In this document: positions 1-8,336 of the stretch, in pieces | Layout: each line of letters opens with the position of its first letter | How positions within the stretch are numbered: the first letter of the stretch is position 1 | From: Bradyrhizobium sp. Tv2a-2 | GTDB lineage: Bacteria > Pseudomonadota > Alphaproteobacteria > Rhizobiales > Xanthobacteraceae | NCBI RefSeq assembly: GCF_000472425.1 | Contig: NZ_AXAI01000004.1 | Span: 62,001-126,000, forward strand | Direction of reading: 5' to 3' | DNA length: 64,000 bases | Notes under the pieces: generated by a model | The model's input: the letters and a program-made list of their open reading frames with translations, nothing else | The model's database searches: none | What the model was told of the DNA's origin: nothing | Position numbers and translations under genes: made by a program

Positions 1-1
1 T

Positions 2-1219
2 GGAAAGCGCGTCCGATTCGGTCCCGTGGCGTTCTGGACCGTGGTCGGCACGGTCACGCTGCTCGGCCTCTGGTCGGCCGCAACCGCAACTTACTTCGCG
101 TTCCGCGACGACGTGCTGACGCGACTCATCGCGCGGCAGACCGAGATGCAGAACGCCTATGAGGACCGTATCTCCGAGCTACGCGCCAAGGTCGACCGCA
201 CCACCAGCCGGCAATTGCTCGACCAGGAACAGTTCGACAAGAAACTCGATCAGATCATGCGCCGGCAGACCGCGCTGGAAGCGCGTGCCACCGCGCTCGG
301 CGCGATGCCCGATGTCACGGGATCGATCAGGCCGTCAGCGCCGACGCGCGGTGCCTCGCCTGCGGATGCGCCGACAGCTACGCCGAAGCCCTCGCCGATC
401 AGCGACACCGTGATCTTCGTTGCGCCGCCGGACCGCGAGGCGCGGCTGGAATCGCGCACGCCTGTCGTCAGCGGTGCTGCGCCGAGCCAGTTCGCGAAGA
501 ACGGTGGCCTCGACAATGTGCTGGTTCGGCTGGAGCAGTCGCTGGACCAGGTCGAGACCCGCCAGATGGCGGCACTGAACTCCTATGAGGACGGCATGGA
601 ATCGCGGGTGCGGCGCATGCGCGGCATCATTGGCGATCTCGGGCTCGACATGGCGCATCTCGAAGCGGCCACGCCGCGCGCGCCGATGGGCGGCCCGTTC
701 ATTCCGGTCAAACTGCCGCCGAATGCAGGCTCTTTCGAGCGCCAGCTCTACCGCATCAACATCACGCGTGCCCAGATGGACCGGCTGACCCGGACGCTGG
801 CGCTCGTGCCCTATCGCAAGCCTGTCGTCGGCGAGGTCGAGTTCACCTCTGGTTTCGGCGTGCGCGTCGATCCGTTTGTCGGCCGGCCCGCCATGCACAC
901 CGGGCTCGATTTCCGCGCCCAGACTGGCGATCCCGTCCGTGCCACCGCCAACGGCAAGGTGGTGAACTCCAGCTGGGCCGGTGGCTATGGCCGCATGGTG
1001 GAGATCGACCATGGCAACGGGCTGTCCACGCGCTACGGCCACTTGTCGGAGATCAACGTCAAGGTCGGCGAGTATGTGAAGATCGGACAGGTGATCGGCG
1101 CCGTCGGCTCGACTGGACGTTCGACCGGTCCGCATCTGCACTACGAAACGCGCATTGATGGCGAAGCGGTGGATCCGCAGAAGTTCTTGCGCGCCGGCGT
1201 TCGCCTGGCGGCCGGTTAG
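2..1219 (+). CDS. M23-family peptidoglycan endopeptidase (LytM domain), 5' end outside window
   Basis: The frame is open to the first base of the window, so the true start lies upstream and only the last ~405 residues are seen; GTG at 26 is an internal candidate only. A hydrophobic segment near the visible start (VVGTVTLLGLWSAATATYFA) looks like a single inner-membrane anchor, followed by a long charged, probably coiled-coil stretch and a proline-rich linker. The C-terminal ~130 residues are a LytM/M23 domain with the metal-binding pair H and D in MHTGLDF and the HxH in PHLHYE. Family members cut peptide cross-links in peptidoglycan or act as activators of amidases (EnvC/NlpD type). With both motifs intact, I expect an active zinc enzyme in the periplasm. 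A terminator follows the stop. Confidence 0.9.
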   Translation, partial: GKRVRFGPVAFWTVVGTVTLLGLWSAATATYFAFRDDVLTRLIARQTEMQNAYEDRISELRAKVDRTTSRQLLDQEQFDKKLDQIMRRQTALEARATALGAMPDVTGSIRPSAPTRGASPADAPTATPKPSPISDTVIFVAPPDREARLESRTPVVSGAAPSQFAKNGGLDNVLVRLEQSLDQVETRQMAALNSYEDGMESRVRRMRGIIGDLGLDMAHLEAATPRAPMGGPFIPVKLPPNAGSFERQLYRINITRAQMDRLTRTLALVPYRKPVVGEVEFTSGFGVRVDPFVGRPAMHTGLDFRAQTGDPVRATANGKVVNSSWAGGYGRMVEIDHGNGLSTRYGHLSEINVKVGEYVKIGQVIGAVGSTGRSTGPHLHYETRIDGEAVDPQKFLRAGVRLAAG

Positions 1220-1258
1220 CCCAAGCCAACCATCCCATCAGTCTTGGACGATCCACCA

Positions 1259-1287
1259 ACGCCCGCAATGCGGGCGTATTCTTTTTT
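1259..1287 (+). terminator. Rho-independent terminator after M23 peptidase gene
   Basis: An 8-bp perfect stem (ACGCCCGC / GCGGGCGT) with an AAT loop is followed by ATTCTTTTTT. It sits 40 bases after the peptidase stop codon, on the plus strand. Confidence 0.85.
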
Positions 1288-1382
1288 GACGGCGGTAGAG
1301 CGTTCTCGAGCGAAGTCGAGCCAGTCATGGCAGGCCCGGCCGCGCACGGGACATGACGATCGCGGCCGCCGACGCGTAGCCC

Positions 1383-2618
1383 TCAATGGCTCGCGTCGTG
1401 GCCGACTTCGCCGGTGATGACGTCGCCGAACAGCTCCCAGCTCTCGCCATTGAACCGCATCAACTGCATCTGCTCGATCGGAAAATAATCGTCGGGCGAG
1501 GTGTTGACGGTGATGCCCGGCAGCAGCATGTCGCTGGTGAAGTTCTTGAGGTTCGCGGCCTGTTTCATGACATTCTCTCGTGTGAGAACGTCGCCGCATT
1601 GCTTCAGGACCTGCACCATTGCCTGCGATTCCACATATGCATAGGCGTTGTTAGCGTTGGCCTTGTCGCCGTCGGGATAATACTTGTCCATGAAGGCACG
1701 CCACTTCTGCACCCCCGGGTCATCCTTCCAGCGAGCATCCGTCGGATCCTTGACATAGACGGTCGAGATAATCCCCTTCGAATTGTCCAGGCCGGCGGGC
1801 TTGAGCACCGAGGCAATGGTGGTTGCGGTGTTGGCGAGGAAGAATTTCGGCTTCCAGCCGAGTTCGCCGACCTTGCGGATGGCCTGCGCGGAGCCTTTTG
1901 GCGCGGCCCAGGAGAAAAAGATATCCGCTCCGGAATCGTGCAGCGTCACGATCTGGGAGTCAATCGAAGGATCGCTCACCTCATAGGACTTGTCGGCGAT
2001 GATCATGTTGACCTTGTCGCCTAATCCGTCCTTCAGCCCCTTGAACTGGTCGCGGCCCGCATCGTCATTCTGCCAGAACACGGCGATCTTGCTGTCCGGA
2101 TAATGTCCCAGGATGTACTTCGCATAGATGCGCCCCTCGCTCTGGTAGTTCGGCTGAAATCCCATGGTCCAGGGAAAGTTCTTGGGATCGCCGAATTTGG
2201 TCCCACCGGACGCGACAAAGAGCTGCGGCACCTTCTTGGCGTTCATGTATTTTTGGATCGCGGAATTTGACGGGGTCCCGAGTGACTGGAAGATCAGGAG
2301 CACCTCGTCGCTCTCGACCAGCTTGCGCGCCTGCTCGATCGCCTTGGGCGGGCTGTAGGCGTCGTCATAGGAGATGAAATTGATCTTGCGCCCGTTGATG
2401 CCGCCCTCGGCATTGACCATGTTGAAATAAGCGGCTTCCGTCTTGCCAATGACGCCATACGAAGACGCCGGGCCGCTATAGGGCATGATATTGCCGATCT
2501 TGATCTCGGTGTCGCTGGCGCCGGGATCGTATTTCTTCTCGGCGTGGACCGCGCCGGCCGCAACGCACAACGCCCCGGCCGCAGCCCAGGCAACAAGGTT
2601 CCTGACACACCCGGGCAT
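1383..2618 (-). CDS. ABC transporter substrate-binding protein, branched-chain amino acid type (Peripla_BP_6)
   Basis: 411 residues. The start at 2618 is chosen because GGGGAGATTGCG lies directly before the ATG and a clear signal peptide follows (AWAAAGALCVAAGAVHA); the frame itself is open further upstream. The mature protein begins YDPGASDTEIKIGNIMPYSG, the typical opening of LivJ-like type I periplasmic binding proteins that deliver amino acids, amides or aromatic acids to ABC permeases. No permease or ATPase gene is adjacent, so this is an orphan binding protein, which is common in Bradyrhizobium, and the ligand cannot be told from sequence. It is divergent from the carbamoyltransferase gene, with a ~235-base shared upstream region. 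Confidence 0.9.
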   Translation of the reverse strand: MPGCVRNLVAWAAAGALCVAAGAVHAEKKYDPGASDTEIKIGNIMPYSGPASSYGVIGKTEAAYFNMVNAEGGINGRKINFISYDDAYSPPKAIEQARKLVESDEVLLIFQSLGTPSNSAIQKYMNAKKVPQLFVASGGTKFGDPKNFPWTMGFQPNYQSEGRIYAKYILGHYPDSKIAVFWQNDDAGRDQFKGLKDGLGDKVNMIIADKSYEVSDPSIDSQIVTLHDSGADIFFSWAAPKGSAQAIRKVGELGWKPKFFLANTATTIASVLKPAGLDNSKGIISTVYVKDPTDARWKDDPGVQKWRAFMDKYYPDGDKANANNAYAYVESQAMVQVLKQCGDVLTRENVMKQAANLKNFTSDMLLPGITVNTSPDDYFPIEQMQLMRFNGESWELFGDVITGEVGHDASH

Positions 2619-2853
2619 CGCAATCTCCCCTTTGCTTTGTTTTGCCGACCAGTCTTGCAAGGTCCGTCCCGGCTGGCAAGTGCGGCTTATGTCGGAGTTT
2701 TCGAAACGGCATTGTTGGGCGCGGACATTTGTGTTTGATGCAGGACCGAAACAGGGGATTTTGGGTTTGGCACTTGAGAGGCGAGTTGGCCCGCGACATC
2801 CGAGGCTTGGTCGAGCGGGATTCCATTTTGCGCGCTGGCTTGCCAAGCTCACC

Positions 2854-4944
2854 ATGGGGGCTGCGGGTATTCATCAGCTCGACTCCAGCCATGCGAAGGC
2901 ACAATTGTCGCTCGCGCGCCAAAAGCTCGCCCACGGCGAGACGCTTTATATCGCCGGTCTCGGCCTGCCGGGCACCCACAACTCCGGTGTGGCGCTGGTC
3001 GAGGTGACGCAGGCGACCGGGCCGCGGCTCATCCTGAACAATGAAGAGGAGCGCTTTTCCGGCAACAAGCATACGAGCGAATTTCCGCAAGGGTCGCTTC
3101 GGGCGATGGCGGCGTCGCTACGCGCCAGAGGGCTCGACGTCACCGACATTTTCGCCTGGGTGACGTCATGGGACTATCCGACGCTCGCCGGCACCATCTT
3201 CCGCACCGTGCTTGAGGAGCTGCCGCAAAGCTTGAAACTGATGCGCACGCTCGAAGCGACCGGCTTCGACGGTCGCAGGCTCGACCAGATGACCCGCACG
3301 TCGAAGATTGTCGCGCGTCAATTTGGCCTCGCCGCGCCCGTGCCGCTGATCGCATTGCCGCATCACGACAATCACGCCTGGTTCTCCTACGCCGCCTCCC
3401 CTTTTGCGGATGACGGCGAGCCGGTAGCGATTGCCGTGCTCGACGGCACCGGCGATCTCGGCTCGGTCTCGCTCTATGTCGCGCAAGGCGGCGCGATGCG
3501 GCGGCTTTATTGCAACGAGAACATGTTCGACTCGTTAGGGGCCTTCTACAGCGTGATCTCCTCCACCCAAGGCGGCTGGACCTGGCTCTCCAGCGAGGGC
3601 CGCTACATGGGCGCTGCCGCCTGGGGCGACATGAACCGCGCCAGCAATCCCTATTATGCACGGCTGCGCGAGGTGCTGCAGTTCGAGCCGAATGGCGAGG
3701 TGAAACTCAACCGCGCGCTGGCAAACTGGCATTGCGACCCGTTCCAGAATCCGTACAAGCGCGCGCTGATTGATATCCTGGGCGAGCCGCTCAAGCCGGA
3801 GCAGCTCTGGAATCCTGACGCCGTGCTCCGGGTCGAGGACATCAAGCATCGGCCGGACACGCAGGATCGTCTCGACAAGGCGGCCGCAACCCAACTCGTG
3901 TTCGAGGACGCCATGATCCATGTGGTGGATCATCTGTTGCGGCAGACCGGTGCGCAGCGGCTGGTGCTGACCGGCGGCGTCGCGCTCAACGCGCTCGGCA
4001 ATATGCGGCTGCTCGAGCATTTTGATGAGGCCTGGTTTGCCAACAACCAGGGTCGCAAGGCGCGGCTGCACCTGTGGGTGCCGCCGGTGCCGGGCGATGC
4101 CGGCGTCACCATCGGTGCGGCCTGGCTGTTCGCCCATCTCGCCGGCGCGCCGCGCGGTGCGCCGCTGACGCATGCATTCTATTGCGGCGAGCCGCCGGCG
4201 CGCGCCGAGATCGAGACCGCGCTTGCCGCCGACGATGTCGCCTCACAACAGGTCGGCGAGGTCTCGACGCAGCAGGGCTGCGCGGAGATTGCCGACCTGA
4301 TGGCGTTCATGGTGGCAAACGATGGCGTGATCGCGCTCTACCAGGGCGCGGCGGAAACCGGCCCACGCGCGCTTGGCCATCGCTCCATTCTCGCCAATCC
4401 CTGCGATCCGGACGCGCGCGAGAAGCTCAACGAGCGCGTCAAATATCGCGAGGCAATCCGCCCCCTCGCGCCAATGGCAACGCTCGAAGGCGCACGGCAA
4501 TATTTTGAGCTGGAAGACGGCGCGTCCGACTCCGATTATAACGCCTACAATTACATGGTGCTAACCGCGCATTCGAAGCCAGGGGCGCGCGACAAGATTC
4601 CGGCGGTGATTCACGCCGACGGCACCGGCCGCCTCCAGATCGTGCGCGAGGCGGATGATCCCCTCACCTACGCCTATCTGAAGTCGCTCGGTCGCCGCAT
4701 CGGCGTGGAGATGTCGGTGAACACCTCATTCAATGTCGCAGGTCCCATCGCGCAGACGCCGCAGCAGGCGATCGACACGCTGCGCCGCTCCAAGGGGCTG
4801 GATGCCGTGCTCCTGGTCGCAGGCGACGGCGCGGTCCATGCCGCCTGGCACGGCGGTGCGCGCGACAGCGGCCGGTTCACGGGCTGGCTCGCCGAATGGA
4901 AGGCTGGGCGCGCGGCACCTGATCAGAGCCGATCCGGGCGATAG
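2854..4944 (+). CDS. NodU/CmcH-family O-carbamoyltransferase
   Basis: 696 residues from ATG 2854; the frame is open upstream, but that part reads as non-coding, and no strong ribosome site is visible, so the start is approximate. The N-terminal Kae1/HSP70-like ATPase domain carries HHDNHA (residues ~170-175), the metal/ATP motif of the family, and LTGGVALNALGN. The C-terminal domain has GPRALGHRSILANP and NTSFNVAGPIAQTP. Family members move a carbamoyl group from carbamoyl phosphate through carbamoyl-AMP to a hydroxyl of an antibiotic, Nod factor or sugar. It is longer than NodU and no nodulation genes or nod box are seen nearby, so the acceptor is unknown. Its 3' end overlaps the convergent DadA-like gene by 22 bases. 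Confidence 0.88.
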   Translation: MGAAGIHQLDSSHAKAQLSLARQKLAHGETLYIAGLGLPGTHNSGVALVEVTQATGPRLILNNEEERFSGNKHTSEFPQGSLRAMAASLRARGLDVTDIFAWVTSWDYPTLAGTIFRTVLEELPQSLKLMRTLEATGFDGRRLDQMTRTSKIVARQFGLAAPVPLIALPHHDNHAWFSYAASPFADDGEPVAIAVLDGTGDLGSVSLYVAQGGAMRRLYCNENMFDSLGAFYSVISSTQGGWTWLSSEGRYMGAAAWGDMNRASNPYYARLREVLQFEPNGEVKLNRALANWHCDPFQNPYKRALIDILGEPLKPEQLWNPDAVLRVEDIKHRPDTQDRLDKAAATQLVFEDAMIHVVDHLLRQTGAQRLVLTGGVALNALGNMRLLEHFDEAWFANNQGRKARLHLWVPPVPGDAGVTIGAAWLFAHLAGAPRGAPLTHAFYCGEPPARAEIETALAADDVASQQVGEVSTQQGCAEIADLMAFMVANDGVIALYQGAAETGPRALGHRSILANPCDPDAREKLNERVKYREAIRPLAPMATLEGARQYFELEDGASDSDYNAYNYMVLTAHSKPGARDKIPAVIHADGTGRLQIVREADDPLTYAYLKSLGRRIGVEMSVNTSFNVAGPIAQTPQQAIDTLRRSKGLDAVLLVAGDGAVHAAWHGGARDSGRFTGWLAEWKAGRAAPDQSRSGR

Positions 4945-6155
4945 GGAGAGGGATCGACGATCGGCGGCTCGCCGCTCATCAATTCGGCGACCAGTCGTCC
5001 CGTGGTCGGGCCGAGCGTAAAGCCCTGATGGCCATGTCCGAAGTTGAGCCACAGACCTTCGTGGCGCGCGGTCCGGCCGATGACCGGCAGCATGTCGGGC
5101 ATGCACGGCCTTGTGCCGAACCACGGTTCGGGCTCGACCTGGCGGCCAAGGTCGATGAGCTTGCGCGCAGCCTGCTCGGCATAGGTCAACTGGACGGGAT
5201 CGGACTTGCCGTCGGGCGAGGTCAGTTCGGCGCCGGTCGTGATGCGCACGCCGTTCTGCATCGGCGCCATGACATAGCCGTTCGCGGCATCGCGTAACGG
5301 CAGATCGAGCGGGCCGCCACCCGCATAGTGACGGTGATAGCCGCGCTTGCGCACCATCGAAATGCGATAGCCGAACCGCTTCAACAGCTCCGGCGACCAC
5401 GGCCCCATCGCGACCACGACGGCCTCGGATTCGATCTCGCCAGTTTCGGTGACGACTGACCAGCCGTTATGACATTGCCGCAGCGTTTGCGCCTCGCCGC
5501 GCAGAATGCTGCCGCCCGAGCGCGTGAAGAGATCGGCATAGGCTGAGACCAAGGCGCCCGGGCTCGACACCGTCCACGGGTCCTGCCAGTGCAGCCCGCC
5601 TACGCCGCCTTCGGTGAGCGCCGGTTCGGCCTGTTGCAGCTCGCGCGACGTCAGAACGCTGAACTTGACCCCATAGGCCTCGCGCAAGGCTTCGGCCGCC
5701 GCAGCCTCAGCATCGAACATCGCCTGCTCTCGATGCAGGACGCGAAAGCCGTTGCGGCGGACGAGATTGCCGGCCCCGGACTCCAGGATCAGACGTTCAT
5801 GCTCGCCTACGGCCTGAGCGATAATTTCGGCATAGGCGGCAGACGCACGCGCATGCGCCGTTGGAAACGAGTTCCACCAATAGCGGAACAGCGGCCCGAC
5901 TTGATCGGGCAGCGAGGCCACATGATAGCGCACGTCATTGGTGCGACCTGTCGCGATCTTCAAAAGCTCGCGCCAGCTATGCGGCATCGGATAGGGCCGC
6001 AGCGCCTCGCTCTGAATGATCCCGGCATTGCCATAGCTGGTCTCGCGACCGGGCTCCTTGCGGTCAACCAGCGCGACCGACCAGCCGCGCTTCTGCAAAT
6101 GCACTGCCGTGGCCACGCCGACCATGCCGGCGCCGAGAACGATCGCGCTTTTCAT
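4923..6155 (-). CDS. FAD-dependent D-amino acid dehydrogenase-like oxidoreductase (DadA/DAO family)
   Basis: 410 residues from ATG 6155 (a GTG lies one codon upstream). The N-terminus MKSAIVLGAGMVGVATAVHL is a Rossmann FAD-binding motif (GxGxxG), followed by the family's ETSYGNAG segment. The C-terminal region has RPCMPDMLPVIGRT and FGHGHQGFTLGPTTGRL, the conserved FAD-contacting end of DadA and related glycine/sarcosine oxidases. These enzymes oxidise D-amino acids or N-methyl amino acids to oxo-acids and pass electrons to quinone or oxygen. It is the last gene of a minus-strand run and lies 49 bases after the dehydrogenase-like gene, so co-transcription is likely. The substrate is not resolved. 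Confidence 0.85.
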   Translation of the reverse strand: MKSAIVLGAGMVGVATAVHLQKRGWSVALVDRKEPGRETSYGNAGIIQSEALRPYPMPHSWRELLKIATGRTNDVRYHVASLPDQVGPLFRYWWNSFPTAHARASAAYAEIIAQAVGEHERLILESGAGNLVRRNGFRVLHREQAMFDAEAAAAEALREAYGVKFSVLTSRELQQAEPALTEGGVGGLHWQDPWTVSSPGALVSAYADLFTRSGGSILRGEAQTLRQCHNGWSVVTETGEIESEAVVVAMGPWSPELLKRFGYRISMVRKRGYHRHYAGGGPLDLPLRDAANGYVMAPMQNGVRITTGAELTSPDGKSDPVQLTYAEQAARKLIDLGRQVEPEPWFGTRPCMPDMLPVIGRTARHEGLWLNFGHGHQGFTLGPTTGRLVAELMSGEPPIVDPSPYRPDRL

Positions 6156-6204
6156 CACCGAAGCCTGCCCGTCTGCTTTATTTTTCCTCGGTGATTACGA
6201 TCAT

Positions 6205-7080
6205 CTAGCCCTTTGGCCGCGAGACGATCTCGATCATCTTGGCTTCGTCATCGTCAGGTGCGACAGCCTTGGCGCGTGCATAGACATCCACGGCGGCGCG
6301 GCCCATCAACGGCTTCTCCGCGAGCAGGCTTTCCGCCAGCGCAACCGCGTAGGCCGCATCCTTGTGACGCAGCGCCGACGTAAACGTCGCGCCGGCGAAA
6401 TTGCGCGCGACCATGCGCTTGGAATGGCGGATCACCTGCGGGCTCGCGGCAACCCCGGTCTCGACGGCTTCCAGCACAAGCTTCATATCGAGGCCCGCCT
6501 GCTCCGCAATCGCAAGGCCCTCGGCGATGCCGGCGATCTGGATCGCGCCCATCAGGTTGTTGATCAGCTTGTAGACGGTGCCGGAGCCGACGGCGCCGAA
6601 ATGGCGAATGGTCGATCCGATCGGTTCAAGGAACGGCCGTGCTTTTTCGAGATCGGCGGCGTCGGCACCGACCAGAAGCGTCAGCTTGCCGCCGGCAGCA
6701 GCATCCGGCAGGCCGGTGACCGGGCAATCGACGTAGATCAGACCGCGGCCGTTGAGCTCGCGCCCCATCTCGCGGGCGTGCTGATAGGACACCGTGGAGC
6801 ATTCGATCGCGAGCGTGCCGGCTTTCATCGTCATCGCCGCGCCGTCCGTTCCGAGCCAGACCGCGCGCGAGGCCTCGTCATCGGCGACCATGGTCACCAC
6901 GGCATCGGCGTCGATCGCGGCATCCGCTGGCGAGCTCGCCCATCGCGCGCCGCGCATGATCAGATCCTCGGCCTTGGCACGGCTCCGATTCCACACCGCG
7001 ACCGAAAAGCCGGCATCCAGATAGCGGCCGGCCATGCCGTGCCCCATCCTCCCGAGACCGATGAATGCGACATGCGGCAT
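6205..7080 (-). CDS. NAD(P)-dependent 3-hydroxyisobutyrate dehydrogenase-like beta-hydroxyacid dehydrogenase
   Basis: 291 residues. AFIGLGRMGHGMAGRYLDAG is the N-terminal dinucleotide fold; DCPVTGLPDAAAGGKL is the substrate-binding motif, and GSGTVYKLINN carries the catalytic lysine of the beta-hydroxyacid dehydrogenase family. The protein is a complete, normal-length member. The family reduces or oxidises small 3-hydroxy acids (hydroxyisobutyrate, tartronate semialdehyde, glyoxylate/succinic semialdehyde). Its start is 3 bases beyond the prfB stop, so it is probably translated from the same messenger. A second, divergent member of the family lies at 39864-40751. Confidence 0.9.
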   Translation of the reverse strand: MPHVAFIGLGRMGHGMAGRYLDAGFSVAVWNRSRAKAEDLIMRGARWASSPADAAIDADAVVTMVADDEASRAVWLGTDGAAMTMKAGTLAIECSTVSYQHAREMGRELNGRGLIYVDCPVTGLPDAAAGGKLTLLVGADAADLEKARPFLEPIGSTIRHFGAVGSGTVYKLINNLMGAIQIAGIAEGLAIAEQAGLDMKLVLEAVETGVAASPQVIRHSKRMVARNFAGATFTSALRHKDAAYAVALAESLLAEKPLMGRAAVDVYARAKAVAPDDDEAKMIEIVSRPKG

Positions 7081-7083
7081 GGC

Positions 7084-8215
7084 TTAGTCCACGTCCTCGA
7101 CCTCGCCAGGCGCTTCGCCGAAGGCGCGTTGCGCGAGCGCTGCCGCCATGAACTCGTCGAGGTCACCATCAAGCACGCCTGAGGTGTCGGAGGTCTGCAC
7201 GCCCGTGCGCAGGTCTTTCACCATCTGATAGGGCTGCAGCACGTAAGAGCGGATCTGATGACCCCAGCCGATGTCGGTCTTGGCGGCCTGGTCGGCCGCC
7301 GCCTTCTCCTCACGCTTTTTCAGCTCGATCTCGTAGAGCCGGGCCCGCAGCATGTCCCAGGCCTGGGCGCGGTTCTTGTGCTGGGAGCGGCCAGCCTGGC
7401 ACACCACCGCGATGCCTGTCGGGATGTGCGTCAGCCGAACCGCAGACTCGGTCTTGTTGACGTGCTGTCCACCGGCGCCGCCGGACCGCATGGTATCGGT
7501 GCGGACGTCGGATTCCTTGATCTCGATCTTGATGGAGTCGTCGATCACGGGGAAAATCTGCACCGACGAGAACGAGGTGTGGCGCCGCGCGTTGGAATCG
7601 AACGGAGAGATGCGCACCAGGCGGTGCACTCCGGCCTCCGTCTTCAGCCAGCCATAGGCGTTGTGGCCGCTGATCTGCAGCGTGGCCGACTTGATGCCGG
7701 CCTCTTCACCTTGCGACTCCTCAAGGAATTCGACCTTGAAGCCGTGCTTTTCCGCCCAGCGCGTATACATGCGCAAGAGCATCTGCGCCCAGTCCTGGCT
7801 CTCGGTGCCCCCAGCGCCGGCATGGACTTCGAGATAGGAATCGAAACGGTCGGCCTCGCCACCGAGCAACGCTTCGAGCTCGCGCCGCGCCACGTCCTTT
7901 TTCAGGGCCTTCAGCGCGTCCTCGGCTTCCTTGACGACGCCGGCATCGTTCTCGGCCTCGCCGAGCTCGATCATGTCGGTATTGTCCTGAAGCTCTCGTT
8001 CGACCTTGCCGATGCCGGACAGCGCATCCTCCAGCGAGGTTCGCTCCTGCATCAGCTTCTGGGCTTTTTGCGGATCGTTCCAGAGATTGGGATCCTCGGC
8101 GAGCTTGTTCAGCTCAGCCAGTCGTGCCGTCGATTGTTCGACGTCAAAGATGCCTCCTCAGCAGCCCGACTGACTGCTTGATCTCTTCTACCAACCGTTC
8201 GACTTCGGCGCGCAT
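7084..8215 (-). CDS. prfB: Peptide chain release factor 2, expressed by programmed +1 frameshift
   Basis: The gene must be read in two frames. The first frame starts at ATG 8215 ([23 protein letters not shown]) and stops at TGA 8146-8144 after 23 codons. Shifting +1 at CTT TGA C continues as [20 protein letters not shown] and runs to 7084, giving a 376-residue protein. The GGQ peptidyl-hydrolysis motif ([13 protein letters not shown]) and the stop-codon tripeptide SPF (VRISPFDSN), specific for RF2 (UAA/UGA), are both intact. RF2 frees the finished peptide at UGA or UAA. The frameshift makes synthesis autoregulatory: low RF2 leaves the UGA unread and favours shifting. The gene lies downstream of mrcA on the same strand and 3 bases before the hydroxyacid dehydrogenase gene. 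Confidence 0.97.
8143..8158 (-). promoter_or_regulatory. prfB programmed +1 frameshift signal
   Basis: Minus strand 5'-3': AGGAGG CAT CTT TGA C. The internal Shine-Dalgarno-like AGGAGG (8158-8153) is spaced three bases before the CTT slippery codon (8149-8147), followed by UGA (8146-8144) and C. This is the classical RF2 recoding arrangement known from Escherichia coli. Confidence 0.95.
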
Positions 8216-8336
8216 GGTCTTCTCTCTAACGGACAGCTTGGGCCAGCCCGAATAATGCTGCTGTCGATGTAACGGCGCGGCGCGCAAAGCGCAATCGCGC
8301 AAAGCGCCGCGATCAACTGCCAGGCGACCGAATTTT

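Noticed and set aside
1288..1382. Possible REP-like dyad between the M23 and binding-protein genes
   Set aside because: The GTCATG...CATGAC ends are suggestive, but the arms between are poorly complementary.
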